DNA from: Rhodovulum steppense
GTDB lineage: Bacteria > Pseudomonadota > Alphaproteobacteria > Rhodobacterales > Rhodobacteraceae
Length of the DNA stretch: 64,000 nt
Assembly: GCF_004339675.1 (NCBI RefSeq)
Contig: NZ_SLVM01000007.1
Location: 62,001 to 126,000 of the forward strand
Direction of reading: 5' to 3'
Below are positions 35,155 to 45,023 of this stretch, in pieces. Each line of letters opens with the position of its first letter. The stretch's first letter is position 1. Under the pieces are notes generated by a model. The model did not search any database. It saw only the letters and a program-made list of their open reading frames with translations, and was not told where the DNA came from. Both the position numbers and the translations under genes were made by a program.

Positions 35155-37038
35155 ATGTCCGAGCCGACAACAGCCCCCTTTCCCCTCGCGGATGTGCCCG
35201 AACAGTCGCTTGTCGAAAGGATAGGTCCGGCATTGCAGAATGGCACGCTGACGGTGTTCGACCTGGTGCGTGAGGCCCACGCATTGGGTCCGCGTGAGCC
35301 TGCCCGGGCCGCGGCGATGCTTGCTGGCGTGCTGCGGCATGGCCCGATCGAGGAACGGTTCTGGCTGCAAGCTCTGTCGCGTGCGATCTCGGACGCCGGG
35401 CCGCTATCCGTCAGCGAGGTTGTCACCGCTCTGGACGCGGTCTCCGAGCTTGCGCCGAATGGTCCCGAGGCGATGCGCGAACGTATTCTGAGCGCTCTAT
35501 CTGGGGCCGGCCGGGACCGCGACGTTGCGGTTTTTGCGACGATGTCAGCCGATCTGCCCGGCCTGTCGGCGCGCTTCTGGTATCTTGCCTTGCGGGCCTG
35601 CCTTCGCCTGGGGCAGACCTCCGGTGCGCTTCAGGCCGCGCGGGGCGTTGCGATCGCGCCCATCGAGAATGTGTCGCATCTGCTGACGGCGGGCGCGGTG
35701 CTGCTGCGCAACGGACTGGCCGACGAAGTGCTGGCAATGATCGAGCTAAACCCCGCCCTGGCGCAAGACGAGCGCACCGCCGCCCTGCGAGCCGACGCAT
35801 TGCTGCGCCGCGGTGGCGCGGAAGAAGCTGCATTGGCAGAACTACAGCGCGCTGCGGCCTTCGATCCGGACGATCTGCGTACCATCGACACCGAAGCCAG
35901 GCTGCTTCTGTCGCTCGATCGCGCGGACCAGGCGGTTGCGGCCTATGAGCGGGTGCCGGAGGCGCGGTTGAACACCTCTATGCGGATTCGCAAGGGGCAG
36001 GCGTTGGAACAGGCGGGGCGGATCGCCGAGGCCATGGCGATCCTGCGGGCCGTTCTGGACGAAACTCCCGATAACACAGCCCTGCGTCGCCGACTTGTCG
36101 GTCTTTACGAACGGAGCGGGCAAGCTGACGAAGCGCGCGCGCTTCACATGGCGGGACTGTCGTTGAGGGCGCAGAGCCTGCAGGGCGATCTGGCCGATGG
36201 GGTTGCACGAATCCTGGCCAGCGACGATCCAGCCGCAATCCCCGCCGAGCGCATGGCATGGCTAGAGCGGGCGTTGGAGGAGCGCGGCGTGCGGCCCGAA
36301 ACGGACTGGAAGCGGCACGCGCGCCAGCTTGCCCGGATAGATGGCCTGATCCTCGACTGGGCACAGGCCCGTCCCGAAAGGGTCGACGAGCTTTACGATC
36401 TGGTTGAGCCCGAACCGGAGGCGCGCAGGATTCTGGACAAGGCGCTGGCACAGGGAAAGGGTGCCCTTGTGACGTCGGCGCATGTCGGTCTTCTTTTTTC
36501 CGGGCCTCTGGTTCTCAGCAAGACCGGGTTGCCCTTCGCCTATGTCGCCTCGCTGCCGGATCTTGGCCAGCCGGGCATGACCGACAGTCTCATCTCGACC
36601 TCGACCAACGATACGGCGGCCGTCGGGCGCAAAATTCTGCGGGCCCTGCGCGAAAACAGGCCCGTCGCCATCGCGATCGATGGTGCTGGCGCACCCGGGC
36701 AGACCGAGCGCCTGCTGTTCGACAGGCCGATCCGCCTGTCGGATTTCGCCGCGCGGCTTGCATGGCGCATCGGCACACCGACCCTGTTTCCGTGCATCAC
36801 CTTCGAGCAGGGACGGGCTTCGTTCCGGCTTGACCCGATGCCGTCGCCCGCGCCCGGCGAGATCGAGCCGCTCTTCGTTGCGCGTTGGCTCGATGCCTAT
36901 GTCGCCGGTCTCGGCCGGTTCCTTCTGGACCATCCGGAGGCGATGCGCGGAACAGGTGGCTTCTGGAGCCGCATAATGCATGTCGCCGGCGGAGGGGTGC
37001 AGCCCCGGCAAGCCCAGATCAATCAGTTGGATCGGTAA
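35155..37038 (+). CDS. TPR-repeat protein with a diverged lipid-A-acyltransferase-like C-terminus
   Basis: A 627-residue protein. Residues about 40-330 are Ala/Leu-rich helical repeats typical of TPR folds (ALLRRGGAEEAALAELQRAA, ALEQAGRIAEAMAILR). Residues about 430-610 (ALVTSAHVGLLFSGPLVLS, RENRPVAIAIDGAGAPG, RIGTPTLFPCITFEQGRASF) follow the pattern of the LpxL/HtrB acyltransferase family. The usual H-x4-D/E catalytic dyad is not plain (HVGLLF). It starts one base after the wza-like stop. A role in modifying or coordinating capsule assembly is inferred from position only. Confidence 0.6.
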   Translation: MSEPTTAPFPLADVPEQSLVERIGPALQNGTLTVFDLVREAHALGPREPARAAAMLAGVLRHGPIEERFWLQALSRAISDAGPLSVSEVVTALDAVSELAPNGPEAMRERILSALSGAGRDRDVAVFATMSADLPGLSARFWYLALRACLRLGQTSGALQAARGVAIAPIENVSHLLTAGAVLLRNGLADEVLAMIELNPALAQDERTAALRADALLRRGGAEEAALAELQRAAAFDPDDLRTIDTEARLLLSLDRADQAVAAYERVPEARLNTSMRIRKGQALEQAGRIAEAMAILRAVLDETPDNTALRRRLVGLYERSGQADEARALHMAGLSLRAQSLQGDLADGVARILASDDPAAIPAERMAWLERALEERGVRPETDWKRHARQLARIDGLILDWAQARPERVDELYDLVEPEPEARRILDKALAQGKGALVTSAHVGLLFSGPLVLSKTGLPFAYVASLPDLGQPGMTDSLISTSTNDTAAVGRKILRALRENRPVAIAIDGAGAPGQTERLLFDRPIRLSDFAARLAWRIGTPTLFPCITFEQGRASFRLDPMPSPAPGEIEPLFVARWLDAYVAGLGRFLLDHPEAMRGTGGFWSRIMHVAGGGVQPRQAQINQLDR

Positions 37039-37040
37039 CC

Positions 37041-38360
37041 ATGAGAATTGAAAATGTTTCTGCGGATCAAAGGGTCAGTACCCGGATTGAAGCCGACACC
37101 ATCGCCGTTGTAGGCTTGGGATATGTCGGGCTTCCGCTGGCAGTGCGTCTGGGCGAGGTCTTCAGCCGGGTCGTCGGCTTCGACCTGTCCGGCCAGCGCG
37201 TCGCGCGGCTGAACGACGGCGTGGACGATACCGGCGAGATCGGGCATGAGCGCCTTGCTGCCAGTAATCTTGTCTTCAGCGTAGACCCGGCCATTCTGGC
37301 CTCGGCAAGCATATATATCGTCGCGGTGCCGACGCCGATCCGGCCCGACAAGCGCCCGGATCTAACCCCCCTCGAATCCGCGTGCCGGACCATCGCCCCC
37401 CATCTCGGCAAGGGCGACCTCGTCATCTTCGAATCAACGGTCTATCCTGGCGTGACCGAGGACATTTGCGGTCCCATCCTCGAGGCCGGTTCCGATCTGC
37501 GCGCAGGGTACGATTTCAACCTCGGTTACAGTCCCGAACGGATCAATCCGGGCGATCAGGTGAACCGGCTGGAAACCATCGTCAAGGTGGTGTCGGCCGA
37601 CACGCCCGCAGCGCTCGACCGGGTCGCGTCGCTTTATGGACGTGTGATCGATGCGGGCGTATTCCGGTGCTCGTCGATCCGCGTGGCCGAGGCCGCCAAG
37701 GTGATGGAAAACACCCAGCGCGACGTCAACATCGCGCTCATGAACGAGCTTTCAGTCATCTGCCAGCGGATCGGGATATCGGCCAACGAGGTGATCGACG
37801 CTGCGGCGACCAAGTGGAACTTCGCGCCGTTCCGCCCGGGCCTTGTCGGGGGGCATTGCATCGGGGTCGATCCCTACTACATCGCCGCGCTTGCCGAAGA
37901 GCTCGGGCATCATCCCGAGGTCATTCTGGCCGGGCGCCGCCTCAACGATTCCATGGTCAATCAGGTCGCGACCGCTCTGATCCGTCGGTTGGTGTTGCGC
38001 GGCGGGGCCGTGCGCGCCGCGCGCGTCGGTCTGTTCGGCCTGTCCTTCAAGGCGGATGTGCCGGACCTGAGGAATTCCAAGGCCATCGAACTGGTCACGG
38101 CGCTTGGCGGGTTCGGCCTGAGCGTGATGGTCAGCGATGCAGTCTGTGCACCCGATGCCGTCGAAGCGTCAGGGTTGTCACTGACCGACCCCAACGAGAT
38201 GCACGATCTTGACCTTCTGGTGGTAGCTGCCGATCACAAGGCCTATCTTGAGGATCCCGCGTTCCCCGGACGGGTGAAGCCGGACGGAATATTCGCCGAC
38301 ATCCGGGGTGCCTTCCGCGGGAGAACCTTGCCCGCTGGTGTCGACTACTGGTCTCTCTAG
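37041..38360 (+). CDS. UDP-sugar 6-dehydrogenase (WbpO/TviB-like)
   Basis: A 439-residue NAD-dependent enzyme that oxidises a UDP-N-acetylhexosamine or similar nucleotide sugar to the uronic acid. The NAD fold opens with VVGLGYVGLPLA. Further signatures are VPTPIRPDKRPDLTPLESA, FESTVYPGVTED, GYSPERINPGD, the catalytic C273 in GGHCIGVDPYYIA, and the C-terminal FGLSFKADVPDLRNS. It is closer to UDP-GlcNAc/GalNAc dehydrogenases (WbpO, TviB) than to UDP-glucose dehydrogenase by these motifs. Start ATG 37041 follows GGTAACC, a poor ribosome site; it is two bases beyond the previous stop. Confidence 0.93.
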   Translation: MRIENVSADQRVSTRIEADTIAVVGLGYVGLPLAVRLGEVFSRVVGFDLSGQRVARLNDGVDDTGEIGHERLAASNLVFSVDPAILASASIYIVAVPTPIRPDKRPDLTPLESACRTIAPHLGKGDLVIFESTVYPGVTEDICGPILEAGSDLRAGYDFNLGYSPERINPGDQVNRLETIVKVVSADTPAALDRVASLYGRVIDAGVFRCSSIRVAEAAKVMENTQRDVNIALMNELSVICQRIGISANEVIDAAATKWNFAPFRPGLVGGHCIGVDPYYIAALAEELGHHPEVILAGRRLNDSMVNQVATALIRRLVLRGGAVRAARVGLFGLSFKADVPDLRNSKAIELVTALGGFGLSVMVSDAVCAPDAVEASGLSLTDPNEMHDLDLLVVAADHKAYLEDPAFPGRVKPDGIFADIRGAFRGRTLPAGVDYWSL

Positions 38361-38390
38361 ACTGCAGACCACACAAGAGCGGAAGACCCC

Positions 38391-40562
38391 ATGTTTCGCG
38401 TCACACCGATAGGATCCTGCCGCATCGCGACGCCGCTGCGTATCGGGTCCGGCATCTATGGCTATCGGTTGAATCGGGAGCGCAGCTTCGGCTTTACCCA
38501 TTCCTCGGCCGAAGCCGTGCAGCAGGTGCGGTTCATGCGCGGCGAGATCGAGCCGCCCGAAGCGGTTTGGCGCTTCCTCGCGGCAACGGCAGAGCGCGTC
38601 GACGCCCTCGCGGCGCGGCATGACATCTCGGATGCCTATGTGATCGAGATATGTTCGGCCAAGTTGACTCGGATCGGCCCCTGGATGGTCCAGGCGAACT
38701 ACCTGCGCGCCGTCTTCCGCGACTTCTTGTCGGACCACGCCCGCGCAGTGCGGTTCTGGAAGCTCGCCCATGATGCGGACCAAGACAGGATCGATGCATT
38801 CCTTCGTGAGGTTTGGTCGGATCGTCCCGAGCGTATCGAGGAGTGCGATACGCTGCGTCTGGTGCGGGCAGAGCGGACAACGCCCGAAACCCTGCGTCGC
38901 GACATGACCTGGCTTCTGCAGGCGCTGCCCGAGGTGATGTTCGTCACCCATGTGGACGCCCGGCGCGCCGATGGCGGGTGGATCGCGTCGCGCACGGCGT
39001 TGATCGCCATGGTCGAGTCCGTGGCCCTGGAACTGGGCGCCCGGGTGTTCAACCCGACCGCGGCGATGGATGAGTGGGGACAGGCCGAGGCGATCGAATG
39101 CGACAGCGAAAGCCTTGCCCATTATACCGAGGACTTCTCGCACCGGGTGGCCGATCTGCTGATGACGGCGGGCCTTGGCGAGGCTCTGATCCGCGCAGGC
39201 GTGCGGCGGCATGACGACGAGACACTGGTTGTCGATCATGCCCAATGCCGCCTTGAGGCCGGGACGATCGAGGGTCTTGGCGCCTCGCTGTCCTGGGCGG
39301 CGCATCTGCGCCCCGGCTGGCAGGAATTGCTACTCTGCCGCGTGTCGCATGCGCTGGCAATCGGGGATCACGACCAGGCCGCTTCATTGCTGGACGCCTT
39401 CGACCTTGCCGCGATCCCTGTCGACCGGCTGTCCCGGATCGCGGCACTCTGCGCCGCGGCGGATGCCATTGCCCCACTGCGCGTGCTTCGCAAGACCGTG
39501 CCCGTCGCCTGCGATGGCCTGTCCTTCGCGCTGCGGCTACAACTCGACGACAACCGGATCGGCGACCTGACCCTGCCGCCTTGCCGCGAAGCCTTGCAGG
39601 CGGCCGAGATTGTTTGCGCCAAGGGGCGGCCCCGCGACGCCCTGGAATTGTTGCTGCGCGAACACCCCGGGGCGCAGGCCGACGCGCTAACCTCGCCCGC
39701 GGCCCGAGCCCTTGCCCGGACGCTGCTGACCATGCTTGCGGACGAGAACGATTCCGCAAGCATGGCCCGTCAACTGCAACTCGCCGCAGCGGCGGGACTG
39801 CCAAAGGAAACAACCGCCGAGACGGCCGAGCGCCTCAGGGGCCCGTTGCTTCGAAGAACCGAGGCTCTGGCCCGCACCAAGGATCTGGACGGGCTGATCA
39901 CGCTTGCTGCGGACCATGCCGATCTGGCCGACATCGTTCCCGAACTGTTTCTTGCGCTGGCCCGGGTCGCTTTGCTGGCAAGGCGCTACGAGGAAGCATT
40001 GCCCGCCGCCGAACGCGCGGCGCAAGCCCTGCCCGAGGCGCCTGAACCCGCACTTCTTGCGATGCGGGCCGCCGCGAACCTGCGGCAGACTGACCGGGTG
40101 ATGCACCATGCCGAGCGGCTGGCAAGACTCTGCGCGCCCGACCATCCGCATGCCGTCGAGGCCGCGCAGCGCATGGCCCAGGTGCCACGACAGGCCTTGA
40201 ATGCCGCCAGGTTCTGTGAAGACCCGCTCGATGCCTGGGCGCTCTGTCTGCTGGCCTGCGATGATCCCGAGTTGCGGGAAAGGGCGTTGGCGAAGCTGGA
40301 CGGGCTCCGCGCGCGGATCGTTTCCAGGCTGAGGGAGCGTCTTGATCGGGGCGGCGACAGCCTGATGGACGACATCGGCCGCGCAATCACGCTGATGGGG
40401 CCGGACCCGCGGCTGACGCGGATTGCCGGGCGCCATCTTGTCCGGCTCCGCCGCCATGCCGAAGCCGCGGAGTTTTGGCGCCAGACGCTGGAAGCGGATC
40501 CTGACGATGCGCTTGCGCGCGCCGAGCTGGACCGCTGCCTGCAAAAGGCCGTCATGTCCTGA
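38391..40562 (+). CDS. Large GSC-motif protein with TPR-like C-terminus, capsule cluster
   Basis: A 723-residue protein. The N-terminus MFRVTPIGSCRIATPLRIG carries a G-S-C motif like those opening GSCFA/SGNH-type hydrolase domains. The first 270 residues, with YVIEICSAKLTRIGPW, FVTHVDARRADGG and HYTEDFSHRVADLLM, fit such a domain with a late His. The remaining part is Ala/Leu/Arg-rich helical repeat. Its stop overlaps the next start as TGATG. A modifying enzyme such as an acetylhydrolase or acyltransferase of the polysaccharide is possible. I infer this from fold pattern and position only. Confidence 0.6.
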   Translation: MFRVTPIGSCRIATPLRIGSGIYGYRLNRERSFGFTHSSAEAVQQVRFMRGEIEPPEAVWRFLAATAERVDALAARHDISDAYVIEICSAKLTRIGPWMVQANYLRAVFRDFLSDHARAVRFWKLAHDADQDRIDAFLREVWSDRPERIEECDTLRLVRAERTTPETLRRDMTWLLQALPEVMFVTHVDARRADGGWIASRTALIAMVESVALELGARVFNPTAAMDEWGQAEAIECDSESLAHYTEDFSHRVADLLMTAGLGEALIRAGVRRHDDETLVVDHAQCRLEAGTIEGLGASLSWAAHLRPGWQELLLCRVSHALAIGDHDQAASLLDAFDLAAIPVDRLSRIAALCAAADAIAPLRVLRKTVPVACDGLSFALRLQLDDNRIGDLTLPPCREALQAAEIVCAKGRPRDALELLLREHPGAQADALTSPAARALARTLLTMLADENDSASMARQLQLAAAAGLPKETTAETAERLRGPLLRRTEALARTKDLDGLITLAADHADLADIVPELFLALARVALLARRYEEALPAAERAAQALPEAPEPALLAMRAAANLRQTDRVMHHAERLARLCAPDHPHAVEAAQRMAQVPRQALNAARFCEDPLDAWALCLLACDDPELRERALAKLDGLRARIVSRLRERLDRGGDSLMDDIGRAITLMGPDPRLTRIAGRHLVRLRRHAEAAEFWRQTLEADPDDALARAELDRCLQKAVMS

Positions 40563-42535
40563 TGCGCCTGATTTCTCGAGTCATTCCTAACGACGATACC
40601 GCGCTGCCGCCATCGGCCGAGATTCTGGTTCTGGCTGAGAATCTCGCCGCGCGCGGTCTTACCCCGCAGGACGCCCGCGCAGCGCTGGACCTGCTGACTC
40701 CACATCTGGAATCGGCACGCCCGCATGAAGGATTCATCATTGCCTATGCAGCCCTCGTCGAGAATCTGAGGGCTCGTGAGGGCATGCTGGAATTCTGGGC
40801 CGACGTGCAGCGGTTGTTCCCGCAAGCCGTGACGCCGATAAGATTGCTGATGCGCTGGTATCGGCGCCAGAGAGAGACCAAGGCAGGGCTGACCCTGCTG
40901 CACGATCTCTGCCGCGAAAGCGACCGCGACCCACAGGCTGCATGTGCCATGCTGCTTGGCCTGGACGAGTTGCGGCTTTACGCCGAGATGGACGACTTCA
41001 TGCGGCAGGCCATGGACGGACCCGTGGCCAATGACGAACTGAAGGTACGCTATGCCCGCATCCTCCAGAAGCGCAATCTGCCGCATGAGGCATTGCGAGT
41101 GCTGACCGCGCTGGACAATGCAGAGCGCGCGCGCAATAGCGTGCGCGCTCTGCTGGGCGAGATCCACCGCCAGCGACGCGGTGCGATCGCCGCTCGGGAA
41201 ACCGAGACGGATGACGTGGTACGGCGGATTGTGGAACTGGCCGTCCGAGACCTTCGCCCGGTTCGCCAGACCGACGGGATCGAAGGTGTCGTGTTCTATA
41301 CCGGCCAATTGGGGCCGGGCGGAGCAGAACGTCAGATGACCCGGATCGCAATCGCCCTTCATGAAAGACAGCGCGCAGGTCTGGCTGTGGGTGCGCATGC
41401 ACTGCGCGGTCCGGTGCGGGTCTGCGTGCGCCATACGGATCAAGACGGGAATGGCGGATTCTTCCTGCCCGTGCTCTGGGCGGCCGGGGTCGAAACCACC
41501 ATCCTGAACGAATCTGCCCAAGGCTATTCCGACGGCCTGGACACGGTCTCCGACGGGATGGGGCGACTGCTGCAGATGCTGCGTCCGGATCTTCGGGAAA
41601 CAACATTGCGGCTTCTGGCCTATTTCCGGACGACGCGCCCCGAGGTCGTTTATCTCTGGCAGGACGGTGGAGTGCTGGCGGCCGCCTTTGCCGCGTTGAT
41701 CGCCGGTACGCCGCGCATCGTCGCGAGTTTCCGCGGGCTCCCGCCGAACCGGCGACCCGAACGGTTGCGTTCGGAAATGCCGACCCTCTACAAGGCGCTG
41801 GCAGAGCTCCCGCATGTGGCCTTGTCGGCCAACAGTGCGGTCGCCGCCCGCGATTACGAGGACTGGCTCGGCTTTGCTCATGGCACGATCAGGGTCATCC
41901 CCAACGCGGTCGAGAGCATCACGCCCGATGGCGAAGCCGACGACCACGCCCTCTGGTCCGGGATCGAGGCCCGTTCACCTGGCTGCACGGCGACGGTTCT
42001 GGGTGTATTCCGCTTCGACCTGAACAAGCGCCCCCGGCTCTGGATCGAGGCCGCCGCTGCCCATGCCCGTCAACGGCCGGACATGCGCTTCGTCCTGCTC
42101 GGTGACGGTGTCGAATGGGAGCCATGCGCAGACCTGATCGCCGATCTGGGCATGCAGGACAGGATCTTCCTGACCGGTATACGCAGGAATGTGGGCTTCT
42201 ACCTCGCGCGTGCCGACCTTCTGATGCATCTGGCCCGGACCGAGGGATTGCCGAACGTGGTCATCGAAGCGCAGTCCTGCGGTGTGCCGGTTCTGGCCAC
42301 CCCCGCAGGCGGCACCGGCGAGATAGTTCTCGATGGCGAAACCGGCATTCTTTTGCCGAGTGCCGAGACCGTTCATGCAGCCGATGTCGCCGCCATGCTC
42401 GATGCGCTGCTGGCCGATCGGGCAAGGCTGCGCGCGATGGGCCGCATGGGCGCGGAGCGCGCTGCATCACGCTTCCGTCTGGACAACGTGCTGCACCAGA
42501 CGGTCGAACTCTTCAATTCCCACCGGAGCCTCTAG
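40562..42535 (+). CDS. GT4-type glycosyltransferase with N-terminal helical extension
   Basis: A 657-residue protein. Residues 1-220 are helical. From about 240 the glycosyltransferase begins with GVVFYTGQLGPGGAERQMTRIA (the GGAER donor-domain opening of GT4 enzymes). The acceptor/donor C-domain follows: GVFRFDLNKRPRLWIEAAA, LLGDGVEWEPC, and the E-x7-E block EGLPNVVIEAQSCGVPVLAT. It transfers a sugar to the growing chain. The gene at 47944-49767 is a clear paralogue with the same helical extension. Confidence 0.88.
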   Translation: MRLISRVIPNDDTALPPSAEILVLAENLAARGLTPQDARAALDLLTPHLESARPHEGFIIAYAALVENLRAREGMLEFWADVQRLFPQAVTPIRLLMRWYRRQRETKAGLTLLHDLCRESDRDPQAACAMLLGLDELRLYAEMDDFMRQAMDGPVANDELKVRYARILQKRNLPHEALRVLTALDNAERARNSVRALLGEIHRQRRGAIAARETETDDVVRRIVELAVRDLRPVRQTDGIEGVVFYTGQLGPGGAERQMTRIAIALHERQRAGLAVGAHALRGPVRVCVRHTDQDGNGGFFLPVLWAAGVETTILNESAQGYSDGLDTVSDGMGRLLQMLRPDLRETTLRLLAYFRTTRPEVVYLWQDGGVLAAAFAALIAGTPRIVASFRGLPPNRRPERLRSEMPTLYKALAELPHVALSANSAVAARDYEDWLGFAHGTIRVIPNAVESITPDGEADDHALWSGIEARSPGCTATVLGVFRFDLNKRPRLWIEAAAAHARQRPDMRFVLLGDGVEWEPCADLIADLGMQDRIFLTGIRRNVGFYLARADLLMHLARTEGLPNVVIEAQSCGVPVLATPAGGTGEIVLDGETGILLPSAETVHAADVAAMLDALLADRARLRAMGRMGAERAASRFRLDNVLHQTVELFNSHRSL

Positions 42536-42538
42536 CTG

Positions 42539-43549
42539 ATGCGCAGGATCTTCGTCACCGGCTCTGCCGGATTCATTGGGTTTCACCTGGCAAGGGAACT
42601 GCTGGCCGAGGGGTTCGCTGTCACCGGCCTGGACGGCATGACCGACTATTACGACGTGGCGCTCAAGCGGCGGCGCCACTCGATGCTGATGCAGAATCCG
42701 CATTTCGACGCGATCGAGGGCCGGCTGGAAGACGCGGACCTGATCCTTCGGACGATCCGCGAGGCCGAGCCCGATGCGATAGTGCATCTCGCGGCACAGG
42801 CGGGCGTGCGCTACAGTCTCGAGAATCCCCGCGCCTATATCGACACGAACCTTGTGGGCACCTTCAACGTGATGGAGGCTGCCCGCGAGATCGCCGTGGG
42901 CCACCTGCTGATGGCCTCGACCTCGTCGGTCTATGGCGCCAATACAGAGATGCCCTTCACCGAGCACCAGCGCATCGACACGCCGCTCACGCTCTATGCC
43001 GCGACGAAGAAGGCCAACGAGAGCATGGCCCATGCCTATGCGCATCTGTGGAAGATCCCGACCACTATGTTCCGCTTCTTCACGGTCTACGGCCCCTGGG
43101 GGCGCCCCGACCTTGCGCTGTTCAAGTTCGTCAGGGCTGCCCTCGCGGGTGAGCCGATCGACGTCTACAACCATGGGAACATGGCCCGCGACTTCACCTA
43201 TGTCGGCGATCTCGTACGGGCAATCCGGCATCTGATCGATACCCCGCCGGCAGAGTCGGCCGATCCTGCCGACATCCCCGAATGGGACAGCCTCAGCCCT
43301 GCCGCCCCCTTCCGGGTGGTGAATATCGGTAATGGCGACAGCGTTCGTCTGCTTGATTTCATCGAGGAGATCGAAAACGCTCTGGGCATGCGCATCGACA
43401 GGAACATGATGGAGATGCAGAAGGGTGACGTGCCCGCGACATGGGCAAGTTCGGATCTGCTGTTTCACCTTACCGGGTTCCGCCCGAACACGCCGGTGAA
43501 GGTGGGCATACGCGAATTCGTCTCCTGGTACCGGGAGCATTACGGGTGA
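42539..43549 (+). CDS. UDP-glucuronate 4-epimerase-like SDR
   Basis: A 336-residue extended short-chain dehydrogenase. Rossmann motif TGSAGFIGFHLA, then HLAAQAGVRYS, catalytic S129/S130 and Y153-x3-K157 (LYAATKKANE), RFFTVYGPWGRPDLA, and NHGNMARDFTYVGD. The set, especially AAQAGVRYSLENP, is characteristic of the UDP-glucuronate/galacturonate epimerase family (LpsL, Cap1J). It would work with the dehydrogenase at 37041 to supply uronic acids. Confidence 0.92.
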   Translation: MRRIFVTGSAGFIGFHLARELLAEGFAVTGLDGMTDYYDVALKRRRHSMLMQNPHFDAIEGRLEDADLILRTIREAEPDAIVHLAAQAGVRYSLENPRAYIDTNLVGTFNVMEAAREIAVGHLLMASTSSVYGANTEMPFTEHQRIDTPLTLYAATKKANESMAHAYAHLWKIPTTMFRFFTVYGPWGRPDLALFKFVRAALAGEPIDVYNHGNMARDFTYVGDLVRAIRHLIDTPPAESADPADIPEWDSLSPAAPFRVVNIGNGDSVRLLDFIEEIENALGMRIDRNMMEMQKGDVPATWASSDLLFHLTGFRPNTPVKVGIREFVSWYREHYG

Positions 43550-44346
43550 GCCATGCCCTGAAAGCCGGTGGCCATCTGCCGGCCTGGCCTGTCCGCGTTG
43601 CCACCCTGGTCCGGCGCGAGAGAAAGACACGCTTTGCGGGTGGCGCGTTCGGTCTCCTCTGGGCTTATGTCATCCCGGCAAGCTGGGTGGCCTTCGTCGT
43701 GATGATCTTCAACCTGACCGGGCGGGTGCCGCCGATCCATGCGGGGGCCGAGATCTTCGTGGCGACCGGCATCCTGCCCTACATCATGTTCCGCCAGACG
43801 CTGACCACCATGACGCGGAGCGCAATCTCGAACCGAAATCTGCGCGTGATCCGCGGCGTCCGGCCCGCCGATCTTCTGACAGCTTCGGCGCTGTTCGAAC
43901 TGATGAACATGTTCGTCATGATGGTCGTGATCTTCGGGGCCGTCATCCTGATCTTCGGCGCAGAGCCACCGGCAAACCCTGCGAAGGTCGTGCTGGGGAT
44001 GGGCGGGGCATGGATGCTCGGGGTCGGGCTGGGACGGTTGATCGCGATCCTGGGGCTGATGAGCGATGCGGTCAGCCGTGCCGTTCCGATCCTGCTCAGG
44101 CCGACCTTCTGGATCTCGGGCATCTTCTACACCGCCAACGAACTTACCGGGACGGTGCGCGACATCCTCTGGTGGAGCCCGCTGTTCCACGCTACCGAGA
44201 TCTTGCGCGAAGGGTATTTCCTCGGGTTCAGCTCGCCGATCTCGGATCCGCGGATGGTCCTCGTCGCCGCGTTGATCCCCTATGTGCTGTCCTTCCCGGC
44301 GGAGATACTCCTGCTGAGGCGGGGGCTTTCGAGGTATCGGCTGTGA
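43546..44346 (+). CDS. ABC-2 type polysaccharide export permease (KpsM-like)
   Basis: A 266-residue membrane protein with six hydrophobic segments (about 42-62, 75-95, 125-150, 155-180, 185-205 and 240-258) and the amphipathic N-terminal stretch RVATLVRRERKTRFAGGAFGLLWAYV typical of ABC-2 capsule permeases. The C-terminus FPAEILLLRRGLSRYRL matches the family. The start is GTG 43546, overlapping the epimerase stop as GTGA. It pairs with the ATPase at 44343. Confidence 0.9.
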   Translation: MSHALKAGGHLPAWPVRVATLVRRERKTRFAGGAFGLLWAYVIPASWVAFVVMIFNLTGRVPPIHAGAEIFVATGILPYIMFRQTLTTMTRSAISNRNLRVIRGVRPADLLTASALFELMNMFVMMVVIFGAVILIFGAEPPANPAKVVLGMGGAWMLGVGLGRLIAILGLMSDAVSRAVPILLRPTFWISGIFYTANELTGTVRDILWWSPLFHATEILREGYFLGFSSPISDPRMVLVAALIPYVLSFPAEILLLRRGLSRYRL

Positions 44347-45023
44347 TCCTTCTCGACAAGGTCGGCATCGTGCGCCCCGGGACCGGACGAAGCGAGATGA
44401 TCCTGCGCGATCAGACCGTCATCTTCCGTGCGGGGGAACGGGTCGGCATCTATGCCCCAAGTGGCACCGGCCGGACCACGGTGGCGCGGGTTCTGGGCGG
44501 CATCCAGCATCCTGATCGCGGACATGTGCATATCGAGGGCCGGGTCGGTTGGCCGGTAGGTTCCGCCGGGATTCTGCACCCGCTGCTGACCCTCGCCGAG
44601 AACGTGTCGCATGTCGCGGGCCTGACCGGCGTCCCGGAGGGTGAGATTGGCGCCGTGGTGGCCTGGTTGTGCGAGGGCGAGGCGATGCTGCGGCGGACCG
44701 TCCAGTATCTGTCGCCGGGGGAGCGGGCACTTGCTGCCTATGCTATCAGCCTGGCGGTGCCCGTCGACCATGTCATTGCCGACGACAAGATCCTGATCAG
44801 CGATGAACGGGTGATTGCCCGGTGCGAACAGCTGTTGCGGGCGCGGTTGCGAAATGCGGGCCTTGTCTTCATCTCGCGCAATCCGGCGCAACTCAATCGG
44901 TGGTGCAGCCGCCATTTCGCATTGATCGGAGAGCGCCTCATGCCTTGCGATGACGCCATCGTCGGCCAGCAGATGCGAGAACTCGCCGAACTCGCGACCG
45001 AACGGGAAAGAGCGTATGGCTGA
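44343..45023 (+). CDS. ABC-transporter ATPase for polysaccharide export, with altered Walker A (KpsT-like)
   Basis: A 226-residue ATPase partner of the permease. The P-loop reads APSGTGRTT (residues 38-46), so the invariant Lys is replaced by Arg44. The signature region is YLSPGERALAAYAISLAV rather than the usual LSGGM. The Walker B stretch VDHVIADDKIL has Asp where the catalytic Glu sits. The H-loop area (ISRNPAQLNRW) lacks a plain His. It may be poorly active or a regulatory ATPase. The start is GTG at 44343, overlapping the permease stop. Confidence 0.82.
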   Translation: MILLDKVGIVRPGTGRSEMILRDQTVIFRAGERVGIYAPSGTGRTTVARVLGGIQHPDRGHVHIEGRVGWPVGSAGILHPLLTLAENVSHVAGLTGVPEGEIGAVVAWLCEGEAMLRRTVQYLSPGERALAAYAISLAVPVDHVIADDKILISDERVIARCEQLLRARLRNAGLVFISRNPAQLNRWCSRHFALIGERLMPCDDAIVGQQMRELAELATERERAYG

